A stretch of 64,000 nucleotides of DNA from an uncultured Paracoccaceae bacterium (GCA_938002605.1 CALLAF010000004.1:62001-126000), one strand, 5' to 3'. Counted from the stretch's first letter, positions 9,575 through 18,103 are shown. Translations and numbers: made by a program. Notes: generated from the letters alone by a model not told the origin.

Positions 9575-10015
9575 ATGATGGCTATTCGCGACGAGATACT
9601 ATCGCTTTTGACCGCCTATGGGCTGCACGGTCAAAAGCGTCTCGACTGTTCGGATATTTTCATCGCGAACGGTTTCGAAGGCGATGATGCTAGTGAACTG
9701 GTCGACGATTTCGCTAAACACTTTAACGTTGATATGACCCGCCTTTTTGAGCACTGGTACTTTCATTACATCGGTGATGAACCACCGGGGCATCGACGGG
9801 TACTACCAATCGACGTTCATGGAAAAGTCCTGCCGTTCATTCCCGTCAACATAGATATGTTGGCCACGTCCGCGGAAGCAGGCAAATGGGTTTTTTCCTA
9901 CCCCGAGCATACGGTACGGACGAGCCTACGTTCGCGGCTCGCCCTCATTGGGTTTTGTTCGGTCCTTACTGTCGCCCTAACCAGCTACTTGCGGACGTTT
10001 TTTGGCCCTACGTAG
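9575..10015 (+). CDS. DUF1493-like acyl-carrier-protein-fold protein with C-terminal membrane helix
   Basis: A 146-residue protein. The N-terminal part (about 1-75) resembles DUF1493, a family with an acyl-carrier-like helical fold: compare GFEGDDASELVDDFAKHF, where carrier proteins have an Asp-Ser-Leu attachment site; here the Ser position after the second Asp is Ala, so phosphopantetheine attachment is doubtful. A hydrophobic stretch at about 121-139 (LALIGFCSVLTVALTSYL) suggests a C-terminal membrane anchor. It starts two bases after the ETF-QO stop without a clear ribosome site, so coupling is likely. Its TAG stop (10013-10015) is formed by the interspersed palindrome at 10011-10033. Function unknown. 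Confidence 0.65.
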   Translation: MMAIRDEILSLLTAYGLHGQKRLDCSDIFIANGFEGDDASELVDDFAKHFNVDMTRLFEHWYFHYIGDEPPGHRRVLPIDVHGKVLPFIPVNIDMLATSAEAGKWVFSYPEHTVRTSLRSRLALIGFCSVLTVALTSYLRTFFGPT

Positions 10016-10033
10016 GGTGGATTTTAATCCACC
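10011..10033. repeat. 23-base palindromic interspersed repeat, copy 1
   Basis: CGTA followed by the perfect inverted repeat GGTGGATT-TT-AATCCACC (about 10016-10033, after one extra G). The same 23-base design recurs at 21022-21044 and 30676-30698 with different but still perfectly paired stems. This copy lies between two convergent genes and supplies the TAG stop codon of the upstream DUF1493-like gene; the stop of the convergent MuiA-like gene begins at the next base. Confidence 0.8.
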
Positions 10034-11701
10034 TTACCGCAAAACATACCCACCCGGCCACGACAGCGTGTAATCAAGCGCAATGTCAGCACTTTCGCCC
10101 GCAGGCACGTTCAGATCCCATTCTAGGATGCCGCGCCGCCCTTCTGGGCTGGTACGATCAGGGGCCGGGCTGGCGGAAACTGTGACCTCTAGGTCGTCTT
10201 GTTCGGAATAGGGGACCGCGTCGCGCAGCAATACATCCCAATCTTGCCCAGTCAGATTTTCGACGGTGATTACAGCCTCTTCTTTCAGCTCGTTTGTGCT
10301 GGAAAATACACCACGGTCGCCCTCGGATCGGTTTGGCGTCATGCGGTTCAAAACGATGCCGTCAAGCGGCCCAAAGCCCATCTGCGTGTCCGCCCCCGAC
10401 GCAATCAACGGCAGTTCACTAAATCCAATCATCGTGCCATCCGCAAACATCAAGGCTGTGCCGGGCAGCAGTAATTCATCAGTCGTATTCGTAAATTCGG
10501 CGACGCGGTAAGCAATGTTGTCGCGGCTTGGCACCGCTTCCGCCCAGACATCAGCGTCCAACGACAGGGTATCAAGCGGTAGACGCAAATCTTCGACCCC
10601 ATTGCGAATATTTACGCGGCCCGGATAGGTATAGGTCACCGCAGCCCCGCTGAAATCTGCGGTTGCGACCACGGCAGGTGCCATCTCGGCGACCATCGCC
10701 ATCGGCGCCGGCGCGTCCATCAAGGCAACAGACCCGGACATTCGGTCAGATACCGCACGTTCATCGCGTTCTTTCTCTAGCTCTTCTTCGGATACAATCT
10801 GGCGCAACGGCGCCCAGACGCCGCTAGGGGCGATTTGTTCACCTGGACGCGCGGTAGATAGCACCAGCTTCACATCCATCCAGTCTTGGCCGCTGCTTTG
10901 GCTAATCACAACCGAACGATCAAGATCAAGCGCAGGCGTATCGCCTGTCGTCAGCCGCATATCGTAAACGGGCGCCCAATTTGCAAAGCCTTCTTGGGTG
11001 CTGACATCAATCGCGACTTCGCCCGCCTCAGCCATCAAAACAGAAAACGTCAAAACCGATCCGTCTTTTTCAGGGGCCATAAGTGCAGCAAGCGCGCGCT
11101 GCGCGTCTTGCAGCGCAGTCATATCGTCTTCGCGTGCTCGTTCTGCTGTGCGTGCCTCTTGTTCAGCAGCAAACCCCGCCTGACGTGCAGCCAAAGTTTC
11201 GGCGCCGACCATTTGAGCAAGCGCGCGAATATCATCAATGCCATTGGCCGACAGCGCATCGCCCGCGCTGGCTTGTGACAGGCTTTGCAAAAACGCGACT
11301 TGTTCGTCTGCGGCCTGCACCCGCAACCGGATTTCCGCGATCGCTGTATCACGCGCGCGCAACACATCTTCAAGCCGCTCGACCTCATCTTTGGCGGCCC
11401 GAACTTCCGGGGAGGTTTGATCCGGCGTGACGGGCAAACGGTCGTGCGCGAGGTTCACAGCGCCAATTTGCACGCCCTGCGGTGCAGCCAACCGCAATCC
11501 TTCGGTCATGAGCCCTTGGGGTAATCCGGGCACCGTGATTTCATGTTGCCCTGCAGGCAGATCAAGCACGACCTGCCGCGTGACCATCGCAAGGCCGGGA
11601 TAGATCGTGACGGTATCGACATGGGCCGCGCCCGTGAAGCTATCCGCAAAGGCGGGCGCGCAAAGCGCAATCAAGCTGGTTGTCAAAAGTGGACGCAACA
11701 T
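10034..11701 (-). CDS. Secreted MuiA-like protein (DUF4139 domain)
   Basis: Exported protein of about 555 residues of the mucoidy-inhibitor MuiA-like family (DUF4140 N-terminal and DUF4139 C-terminal domains). It has a signal peptide (MLRPLLTTSLIALCAPAFA), a leading TVTIYPGLAMVTRQV strand, a coiled-coil-like region about 90-200 (EVERLEDVLRARDTAIAEI) and a C-terminal beta-rich domain with the family pattern NGVEDLRLPLDT ... ENLTGQDWDVLLRDAVPYSEQ. The start at 11701 is chosen because GAGGAAA lies at a suitable distance; an in-frame ATG at 11716 lacks one, and readings to 11932 would precede the signal peptide with unrelated sequence. Exact biochemical function is unknown. Confidence 0.86.
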   Translation of the reverse strand: MLRPLLTTSLIALCAPAFADSFTGAAHVDTVTIYPGLAMVTRQVVLDLPAGQHEITVPGLPQGLMTEGLRLAAPQGVQIGAVNLAHDRLPVTPDQTSPEVRAAKDEVERLEDVLRARDTAIAEIRLRVQAADEQVAFLQSLSQASAGDALSANGIDDIRALAQMVGAETLAARQAGFAAEQEARTAERAREDDMTALQDAQRALAALMAPEKDGSVLTFSVLMAEAGEVAIDVSTQEGFANWAPVYDMRLTTGDTPALDLDRSVVISQSSGQDWMDVKLVLSTARPGEQIAPSGVWAPLRQIVSEEELEKERDERAVSDRMSGSVALMDAPAPMAMVAEMAPAVVATADFSGAAVTYTYPGRVNIRNGVEDLRLPLDTLSLDADVWAEAVPSRDNIAYRVAEFTNTTDELLLPGTALMFADGTMIGFSELPLIASGADTQMGFGPLDGIVLNRMTPNRSEGDRGVFSSTNELKEEAVITVENLTGQDWDVLLRDAVPYSEQDDLEVTVSASPAPDRTSPEGRRGILEWDLNVPAGESADIALDYTLSWPGGYVLR

Positions 11702-11859
11702 ATGTGGTTTCCTCATTGGGACTTTAAATAAGTATATGATGGTAGGACGCGCGCCACCACGCAATCCTTTGGTAATTAGGGAGATATATTTAATCTGGTA
11801 GTTTACAAGCGATTGACCGCCCCTGCAAAGCCGCCCACACATGCGCGTGGAGGCCCAAT

Positions 11860-12747
11860 ATGCACGCAGATAGTAAACACGCCAATCTGATAGGAAGCCT
11901 TTGGATGATCGGGGCGATGGCCTGTTTTGCAATCGAAGATGTCTTGTTCAAAGCAGCATCCCAGAGCATGGCCGTCGGGCAACTTTTGATGCTTTTTGGC
12001 GCAGGTGGTGCGCTGGCGTTTTGGGCTATGGCAATGGTCACCAAAACCCGCTTAATCAGCCGCGACGCTATTTCGCCAGCTATGCGCGTGCGGGTGATTT
12101 TTGAAATTTTGGGGCGGTTATTTTTTGCACTGGCCCTTGCGCTGACACCGCTTTCTGCAACCACGGTCATCTTGCAAGCGACCCCGCTGGTGGTTGTCGC
12201 GGGGGCTGCGTTGGTGTTTGGCGAAACGGTTGGTCCACGTCGCTGGGTTGCGATTTTTATCGGGTTGTTGGGTGTTGTCATCATCATCCAACCCGGCAGT
12301 GATAGCTTTTCGGCGGCCTCCATTCTTGCGCTGATTGGGATGTTTGGTTTCGCGGGGCGCGACCTTGCCAGCCGCGCGGCTCCTAAAACACTCGGCACTG
12401 CCGCATTAGGGTTTTACGGGTTCATGTCCCTCTTTGCTGCTGGCGCACTTTATGCAGCCTATGAACGCCAGCCGTTTACGGCGACCACATCCGCAAATGC
12501 TCCCTATTTGATCGGGCTCGCATTGGTCGGGGCAGTTGCATACGGCGGGTTGATGAAGGCCATGCGCACAGGCGAAGTGTCAGCGGTCACGCCGTTTCGC
12601 TATGTACGGCTTTTGTTTGGAATCGGCTGCGGTGTTTTGTTTTTTGGGGAAACTGTGACACCCGCTATGTTGATCGGCAGCGCCTTGATTGTGACCTCAG
12701 GGCTGGTGATCATTTGGCGCACAAGAACGCAAAAAGGGGCGCAATAA
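11860..12747 (+). CDS. DMT-superfamily transporter (EamA)
   Basis: Ten-helix EamA/DMT carrier, 295 residues, inner membrane; family members export amino acids, metabolites or drugs. Two EamA repeats are visible: the first about residues 10-145 with the motif PLVVVAGAALVFGETVGPRRW, the second about 150-290 with GVLFFGETVTPAMLIGSALI. GTGGAGG precedes the ATG. The last codons and the stop at 12745-12747 are also part of a hairpin that probably terminates transcription of the convergent asd gene. Substrate not predictable. Confidence 0.88.
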   Translation: MHADSKHANLIGSLWMIGAMACFAIEDVLFKAASQSMAVGQLLMLFGAGGALAFWAMAMVTKTRLISRDAISPAMRVRVIFEILGRLFFALALALTPLSATTVILQATPLVVVAGAALVFGETVGPRRWVAIFIGLLGVVIIIQPGSDSFSAASILALIGMFGFAGRDLASRAAPKTLGTAALGFYGFMSLFAAGALYAAYERQPFTATTSANAPYLIGLALVGAVAYGGLMKAMRTGEVSAVTPFRYVRLLFGIGCGVLFFGETVTPAMLIGSALIVTSGLVIIWRTRTQKGAQ

Positions 12748-12754
12748 GCGCCCC
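12736..12754 (-). terminator. Rho-independent terminator of asd, inside the 3' end of the EamA gene
   Basis: GGGGCGC (12736-12742) pairs with GCGCCCC (12748-12754) around a five-base loop; on the minus strand the stem is followed by five T residues (12731-12735). It lies 27 bases past the asd stop. The loop contains the TAA stop of the convergent transporter gene. Confidence 0.82.
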
Positions 12755-12780
12755 CTGTCAGGTCTTTCGATTTGGGTCTA

Positions 12781-13803
12781 TTAGCCCTTTTTCAGACACT
12801 CACGGCCCAGCACTTCGGCGATTTGCACCGCGTTCAACGCCGCACCTTTACGCAGGTTGTCAGAGACGCACCACAGGTTCAGGCCGTTGTCGATTGTGCT
12901 ATCTTGGCGGATGCGGCTGATGAATGTCGCGAAATCGCCGACACATTCAATCGGGGACACATAGCCGCCGTCTTCGCGCTTATCGATCACCATGATCCCG
13001 GGGGCTTCGCGCAGGATATCGCGGGCTTCATCTTCATCAAGATGGTCTTCAAATTCGATGTTGATCGCTTCGGAGTGGCCAACAAATACAGGTACACGCA
13101 CGCAGGTGGCAGTGACCTTGATCGCCTTGTCGATGATCTTTTTGGTTTCGGCGACCATTTTCCATTCTTCTTTGGTCGACCCGTCTTCCATGAACACATC
13201 GATGTGCGGAATCACGTTAAATGCGATTTGCTTAGTGAACTGTTTAGCCGGTTTTTCATCGGTCGGATTGTAGATCGATTTTGTTTGATCCCACAATTCG
13301 TCGATCCCACCTTTGCCCGCACCGGACACAGATTGATAGGTGCTGACGACAACGCGCTTGATCGTCGCGCGGTCGTGTAATGGTTTCAACGCAACAACCA
13401 TTTGCGCGGTCGAACAGTTCGGGTTCGCGATGATGTTTTTCTTTGTGTAGCCGTGAATCGCATCGGCGTTCACTTCGGGCACGATCAGCGGCACATCGGG
13501 GTCATAACGGTAAAGCGAAGAGTTATCGATCACGACACAGCCAGCGGCCGCGGCCTTGGGGGCGTAGATTTTTGTCGCCTCGGAACCAACAGCGAATAGG
13601 GCCATATCCCAACCGGCGAAATCAAAGGTATCAAGATCCTTTGTTTTCAGGGTCTGCTCACCAAAGCTGACTTCGCTACCCAGCGATTTGCGGCTGGCAA
13701 GTGCGACGATCTCGGCCACAGGGAATTCCCGTTCGGCGAGAATGTTCAGCATTTCACGACCCACGTTACCCGTGGCCCCTACAACAGCAATTTTATAGCC
13801 CAT
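12781..13803 (-). CDS. asd: Aspartate-semialdehyde dehydrogenase
   Basis: ASADH, 340 residues, reduces aspartyl phosphate to aspartate semialdehyde for lysine/diaminopimelate, threonine and methionine synthesis. The N-terminal NADP-binding motif GATGNVG is at about residues 9-15 and the active-site Cys is in NPNCSTAQ (about Cys130); SVSGAGKGG and the C-terminal substrate-binding region with RVPVFVGHSE are typical. The ATG at 13803 gives the family N-terminus MGYKIAVVGA; the reading to 13881 adds 26 unrelated residues. Followed by a strong terminator. Assignment is firm. Confidence 0.96.
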   Translation of the reverse strand: MGYKIAVVGATGNVGREMLNILAEREFPVAEIVALASRKSLGSEVSFGEQTLKTKDLDTFDFAGWDMALFAVGSEATKIYAPKAAAAGCVVIDNSSLYRYDPDVPLIVPEVNADAIHGYTKKNIIANPNCSTAQMVVALKPLHDRATIKRVVVSTYQSVSGAGKGGIDELWDQTKSIYNPTDEKPAKQFTKQIAFNVIPHIDVFMEDGSTKEEWKMVAETKKIIDKAIKVTATCVRVPVFVGHSEAINIEFEDHLDEDEARDILREAPGIMVIDKREDGGYVSPIECVGDFATFISRIRQDSTIDNGLNLWCVSDNLRKGAALNAVQIAEVLGRECLKKG

Positions 13804-14043
13804 GTCATCAATTCCTTTTTGGCGATTGCTGCCTGTTACACCCTTCGTGAAATAAGGAAAAGAGGCATAGAAAACGACCAACGTCTAGCAATACGTTCGG
13901 ATCACCAAAAGATTCGTCGCTAGCTGATTTTGGGGTTTATATGTATAGACTTACACCAGACCCTTTTCATTCAAAACGTGATTTGGAATTGCACAACGCG
14001 CACGATATGCTGATCGAGAAACGCAACCGAAAAGAACTGCTCT

Positions 14044-15063
14044 ATGAAACGCGCCCTCCTTTCACTTGCTTCTACTGCCGTTTTTGCAAGCTCGGCCTTG
14101 GCCCAAACCCAAGCGGAACAAAACCGCTATGACGCCCTAGTGGCACATTTCCAATCTGCCACAGTCGTCGGTGAACCAAGCCTCTCGCCCTGCACAATGG
14201 TGGAAAACGCCGCAGGCTTTTGTCTGAATATTACTGTGGTTGCGGCCCCAGCGGATCACATCACGGGTCCGTATTGTCCGCTCAACATTTCCGACACAGC
14301 CGAGGCGGGCGGCAAATGGTTTGTCGATGGCGAAGTCATGGATGTCGATGGCGAATTCATCGCGAACCTATCCGAAATCTACCAAGACGATATCTGGCAA
14401 ATGTTTGACCCCGAAACCGGTGATGTCTTTGTGCGTAACAATGAAATCGGCTGTATCGTGGCAGGTGATCCAACCAACGAAACCGGGCAGCCCAACAATA
14501 TTTGCGTCGATTGCAGCCTTGGCTTTATCGGCAATACCGTCACAAATACCTATCAAATTCCACTAAGCCCGATCCCCAGAGAAACCAGCGAAAGCGATAT
14601 CCGCCAAGGCGTTGGTCTTGCGTTCAACGGTGTCAAAGTCGAAGGGCCAGCCCCACTCGAATTGATTCTAGGTGGACACACGTTAGGGCCGTTTGATGAT
14701 TGTGGCGGGCACATAAACCCCTCTGAAGGCTATCACTACCACGGGATTATGGACGGTTGCGGCGCCCGTGTTGCGGCTACGGTTGAAGGGCATTCCGCAC
14801 AGCTAGGTGTCGCCTTGGATGGGTTTGATCTGTACGAACAGCTTGATCAAGACGGCACAGAACCCGCTGATTTAGACGCCTGCCGTGGGCATAGCGTAGA
14901 AGGGTTGGGCTATCATTATCATGTGTCAGATACAGCGACGAACCAAATCCTACCCTGCCTGACCGGGCAAACTGTCTGTACTCGGCTTGACGAAAATGGT
15001 AGCTGCGATACGTCGCCACGTGGCGGCAGACCGGGCGGCCCTCCTCCCGGCGCGGATCAGTAA
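14044..15063 (+). CDS. Secreted YHYH-domain protein
   Basis: Exported protein of 339 residues with a signal peptide (MKRALLSLASTAVFASSALAQ). It carries the YHYH signature twice: YHYHGIMDGC at about 230-239 and YHYHVSDTA at about 290-298, surrounded by Asp/Gly-rich sequence and conserved Cys and His (DDCGGHINPSEGYHYH), which suggests metal binding. The tail is Gly/Pro rich (GGRPGGPPPG). The domain is found in secreted or surface proteins of marine and environmental bacteria, but its activity is unknown. It stands alone, convergent with the Lrp-type regulator. Confidence 0.8.
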   Translation: MKRALLSLASTAVFASSALAQTQAEQNRYDALVAHFQSATVVGEPSLSPCTMVENAAGFCLNITVVAAPADHITGPYCPLNISDTAEAGGKWFVDGEVMDVDGEFIANLSEIYQDDIWQMFDPETGDVFVRNNEIGCIVAGDPTNETGQPNNICVDCSLGFIGNTVTNTYQIPLSPIPRETSESDIRQGVGLAFNGVKVEGPAPLELILGGHTLGPFDDCGGHINPSEGYHYHGIMDGCGARVAATVEGHSAQLGVALDGFDLYEQLDQDGTEPADLDACRGHSVEGLGYHYHVSDTATNQILPCLTGQTVCTRLDENGSCDTSPRGGRPGGPPPGADQ

Positions 15064-15073
15064 GTTGGGCGCA

Positions 15074-15532
15074 TCATACAGGCAAAGCCGTGGTATGCCG
15101 CACCGTCCGTAACGAAAACGAAGATTGCATCTGCGCCACTCCGGGCAGACGCGCCAAATATCGGCGATGGATGCGCGCAAAATCATCAGTGTCGTCAGCC
15201 ACGACCTTGAGCAGATAGTCAGCAGTACCAGCCATCAAGTGGCACTCAAGCACATCCGGCACTAGTGCCACGGCACGTTCAAACGCGTCTAAAACCTCAT
15301 CCGCTTGGGCGCTGAGCGTGATTTCAACAAACACGGTGGTTGGCAAGCCAACTTTGCGCGGGTCCAGTAGCGCAACATAATCACGGATATAGCCGTCTTT
15401 TTCCAACCGCTGTACGCGACGGTGGCAAGCCGATGGGGACAGGTTCGCAACCTCGGACAGCTCCGCATTGGACATGCGTCCGGTTTTCTGCAGGACCTGC
15501 AAGATTCGGCGATCAATACTGTCCAGCTCCAT
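15074..15532 (-). CDS. Lrp/AsnC-family transcriptional regulator (probable AldR-type)
   Basis: Leucine-responsive-regulator family protein, 152 residues. Residues about 1-60 form the AsnC-type helix-turn-helix (LDSIDRRILQVLQ ... LSPSACHRRVQRLEKDG), and residues about 65-150 the RAM/ACT-like effector domain (CHLMAGTADYLLKVVADD). The ATG at 15532 gives the canonical N-terminus. It is divergent from alanine dehydrogenase, the classical layout for AldR-type control, so it probably senses alanine or another amino acid and regulates ald; that role is inferred from position. Confidence 0.92.
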   Translation of the reverse strand: MELDSIDRRILQVLQKTGRMSNAELSEVANLSPSACHRRVQRLEKDGYIRDYVALLDPRKVGLPTTVFVEITLSAQADEVLDAFERAVALVPDVLECHLMAGTADYLLKVVADDTDDFARIHRRYLARLPGVAQMQSSFSLRTVRHTTALPV

Positions 15533-15550
15533 ACGGCGCACAATCCTTTT

Positions 15551-15600
15551 GATATTTGCGTATTTTGCGCACGATATTACCATGTTTAGCGCAAACAACC
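15551..15600. promoter_or_regulatory. Candidate Lrp-family operator in the lrp/ald intergenic region
   Basis: Repeated half-sites lie between the divergent genes: TTTGCG at 15555-15560 and 15564-15569, and its inverse CGCAAA at 15590-15595 within TAGCGCAAAC. Their AT-flanked, phased arrangement fits multimeric Lrp-family binding. Functional binding is inferred from position only. Confidence 0.5.
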
Positions 15601-15666
15601 AATGCTATTCCCAAAGAAATTGCGCCCAATCAGGCCGAAGGTTTTCCAATACAGGAGGACAAAGCA

Positions 15667-16785
15667 ATGCACATCGGTTGCCCAAAAGAGATCAAACCCC
15701 AAGAATTCCGCGTTGGCATGACCCCAAACGCCGCGCAAGAGGCTGTGAACCACGGCCATAGTGTGACAATTGAAACAGATGCCGGGATCGGCGCTGGTTT
15801 TACTGACGCGGATTACGTCGCTGCGGGAGCCACTATCGCCAGCACCGCCGCCGAGATTTTCGCAGCCGCGGATATGATCGTCAAAGTCAAAGAACCCCAA
15901 GCGGGCGAGCGCGCAATGCTCCGCGAAGGACAGATTCTTTTCACCTATCTGCACCTTGCTGCTGATATGGACCAAACCCGTGATCTGATGGAATCAGGCG
16001 CGACCTGTATCGCCTATGAAACGGTGACAGATGATCGTGGCGGCCTGCCATTGCTGGCCCCCATGTCAGAGGTCGCCGGGCGCTTGGCCCCGCAGGTTGG
16101 CGCATGGACGCTACAAAAGGCAAACGGCGGGCGTGGCGTATTGATGGGCGGCGTGCCCGGTGTTGGCCCGGCCCGCGTTGTGGTGATCGGCGGCGGTGTT
16201 GTTGGCACACAAGCAGCCAAAATCGCGGCGGGTATGGGCGCGGATGTTACTGTGCTTGATCGGTCGCTGGCGCGATTGCGCTATCTTGACGACGTGTTTG
16301 GTCAGCAGTTCAAGACCAGCTATGCCAGCGCAGGCAACACTATAGAGCTTGCCCGTGAAGCGGACATGATCATCGGCGCAGTACTGATCCCCGGTGCGGC
16401 CGCGCCTAAGCTGATTTCGCGCGCGCAATTGGCCAAATTGAAACCCGGTGCCGCGCTTGTGGATGTGGCCATCGACCAAGGCGGGTGTTTTGAGACGTCA
16501 CGCGCAACAACCCACCAAGACCCGATCTACGATGTCGATGGGATCATGCATTACTGCGTGGCCAACATGCCGGGTGCGGTCGCGCGCACATCGACCATCG
16601 CGCTTGGGAATGCGACCATGCCCTTTATGATCGCTTTGGCGGATAAAGGATGGCGCAAGGCTTGTGAGGACGACGAACACCTGTTGCGCGGGCTAAACGT
16701 TCACGCGGGTAAACTGACCTATGCAGCCGTCGGCAAGGCGTTGGAAATTGACGTGCTGTCACCAAGCTTGGCGCTCAAGGTGTAA
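15667..16785 (+). CDS. ald: Alanine dehydrogenase
   Basis: NAD-dependent L-alanine dehydrogenase, 372 residues, interconverting alanine with pyruvate and ammonia. The N-terminal catalytic domain shows MHIGCPKEIKPQEFRVGMTP, a catalytic Lys in VKVKEP (about residue 74) and His in FTYLHLA (about 96); the Rossmann motif GGGVVGTQAA is near 176-185. The ATG at 15667 follows AGGAGGA by a normal distance, while the longer in-frame reading covers the regulatory region. The Lrp-type gene is divergent. Downstream lies a bidirectional terminator shared with mscL. Confidence 0.97.
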   Translation: MHIGCPKEIKPQEFRVGMTPNAAQEAVNHGHSVTIETDAGIGAGFTDADYVAAGATIASTAAEIFAAADMIVKVKEPQAGERAMLREGQILFTYLHLAADMDQTRDLMESGATCIAYETVTDDRGGLPLLAPMSEVAGRLAPQVGAWTLQKANGGRGVLMGGVPGVGPARVVVIGGGVVGTQAAKIAAGMGADVTVLDRSLARLRYLDDVFGQQFKTSYASAGNTIELAREADMIIGAVLIPGAAAPKLISRAQLAKLKPGAALVDVAIDQGGCFETSRATTHQDPIYDVDGIMHYCVANMPGAVARTSTIALGNATMPFMIALADKGWRKACEDDEHLLRGLNVHAGKLTYAAVGKALEIDVLSPSLALKV

Positions 16786-16789
16786 ACAA

Positions 16790-16822
16790 AAGAAAGGCCC
16801 GCATGATCTGCAGGCCTTTCTT
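16790..16822. terminator. Bidirectional terminator between ald and mscL
   Basis: AAGAAAGGCC (16790-16799) pairs perfectly with GGCCTTTCTT (16813-16822) around a 13-base loop. It lies between the convergent ald and mscL genes. T residues follow the GC core on both strands (CTTTCTTCTT on plus, CTTTCTTTTG on minus). Confidence 0.8.
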
Positions 16823-16843
16823 CTTATCGCTATCGCGCGATAC

Positions 16844-17272
16844 TTACTTTTTCAAAGCAGCCAAGATATCTGCGAGAAGTTCTTCTTGGGTTGGGCCTTT
16901 TGGCTCCTCTGCTGCTGCCTCTTCTTCGTTGGCAGCTGCGTCTTTTGCGCGGTTCACAGTTTTTACCAGCATGAACACCACAAACGCGATGATCAGAAAG
17001 TTGATGATCGCCATGATGAAGGAACCATATGCAAAGATCGAAGCGCCAGCTTCACGTGCTGCGTCCAATGACGCACCGGCAGGAACTTCGCCAGCAAGAA
17101 CCGCATATTTGTTAGTAAAGTCGATACCGCCGGACACCAGCCCGATGATTGGGTTGATCAGGTCACCAACAAGCGACGTCACAATCGCCGTGAAGGCGGC
17201 ACCGATGATAATACCAACGGCCATATCCATGACGTTGCCCTTGGCGATAAAATCTTTAAATTCGTTGATCAT
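16844..17272 (-). CDS. mscL: Large-conductance mechanosensitive channel MscL
   Basis: MscL, 142 residues, a homopentameric inner-membrane channel that opens under extreme turgor on osmotic downshock. The N-terminal amphipathic start [20 protein letters not shown] leads into TM1 ([16 protein letters not shown]), a periplasmic loop and TM2 ([19 protein letters not shown]), with an acidic C-terminal bundle rich in Glu. The ATG at 17272 gives the canonical start; the longer reading to 17308 adds 12 unrelated residues. Confidence 0.96.
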   Translation of the reverse strand: MINEFKDFIAKGNVMDMAVGIIIGAAFTAIVTSLVGDLINPIIGLVSGGIDFTNKYAVLAGEVPAGASLDAAREAGASIFAYGSFIMAIINFLIIAFVVFMLVKTVNRAKDAAANEEEAAAEEPKGPTQEELLADILAALKK

Positions 17273-17383
17273 TCTTGATCTCACTCTTTCTGTTGCGCAT
17301 AGGCGCACAGTATCTCCTATATTTGAGCAGGTTTCTATGGGTTTTGTCCTAGTCTGTGCAGACTATCTAATTTCCCTAACGTC

Positions 17384-18103
17384 ATGACACAAAGGATGAC
17401 CACCGTGATTGATACCAATGAATTTCCAATTGTTGCACGCTGGCCTGCAAAAAACCCCTCCGTCATACAGCTGTATTCTTACCCCACACCAAACGGGGTT
17501 AAGATTTCAATCGCGCTCGAAGAAATGGGATTACCGTACGAAGCGCATCTTGTGACACTCAGCGATGCAGACGTGAAAAGCCCCGAATTCCTATCATTGA
17601 ACCCTAACAACAAGATCCCTGCCATCATTGACCCAAACGGGCCAGACGGCCCTATTGGCCTGTTCGAGAGCGGTGCGATTTTGCTGTACCTTGCTGAAAA
17701 ATCGGGAAAGTTTTTAGGGAAGACGGCGACCGAAAAGGCGAAAACTACACAATGGCTCATGTTCCAAATGGGCGGGCTTGGCCCGATGCTGGGGCAGATG
17801 GGATTTTTCTACAAATTTGCGGGCGCAGACATCGCAGACCCCCGCCCCCGCGAACGTTACCTGAACGAAGCAATTCGCCTTTTGGCTGTTCTGGACGCCC
17901 AGCTAGAAGGAAAAGACTGGATCGCGGACGATTTTTCTATTGCCGATATCGCGATTGCACCTTGGATCAATGCGCTTGAATTTTATGGAACCAAAGATCT
18001 GGTCGGCTATCACGATCTGAAAAACGTACCCGCCTATGTTGAGCGGTTCTTTGCCCGCCCAGCCGTCCAGAAAGCCAGATCGATCCCAAACCCTAACGGG
18101 TAG
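17384..18103 (+). CDS. Glutathione S-transferase family protein (nu-class-like)
   Basis: 239-residue glutathione transferase fold protein. The thioredoxin-like N-terminal domain (about 25-110) contains SYPTPNGVKISIALEEMGL and the glutathione-binding NNKIPAIIDP and FESGAILLYLAEK; the helical C-terminal domain ends with ADIAIAPWINAL and the conserved ARPAVQKA. The NGVKISIALEE pattern is like YfcG/YghU (nu-class) enzymes, which reduce disulfides with glutathione rather than conjugate. An internal ATG at 17399 (MTTVID) is an alternative start. Its TAG stop abuts the stop of the convergent YtoQ gene (TAGCTA). Confidence 0.88.
   Translation: MTQRMTTVIDTNEFPIVARWPAKNPSVIQLYSYPTPNGVKISIALEEMGLPYEAHLVTLSDADVKSPEFLSLNPNNKIPAIIDPNGPDGPIGLFESGAILLYLAEKSGKFLGKTATEKAKTTQWLMFQMGGLGPMLGQMGFFYKFAGADIADPRPRERYLNEAIRLLAVLDAQLEGKDWIADDFSIADIAIAPWINALEFYGTKDLVGYHDLKNVPAYVERFFARPAVQKARSIPNPNG

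Noticed and set aside
13941-14132. Small frame overlapping the YHYH gene start
   Set aside because: Out of frame with the signal peptide of the real gene; Cys-rich end is a frame artefact.
16803-17387. Rightward 194-codon frame over mscL
   Set aside because: Antisense to an intact mscL; no ribosome site or family.
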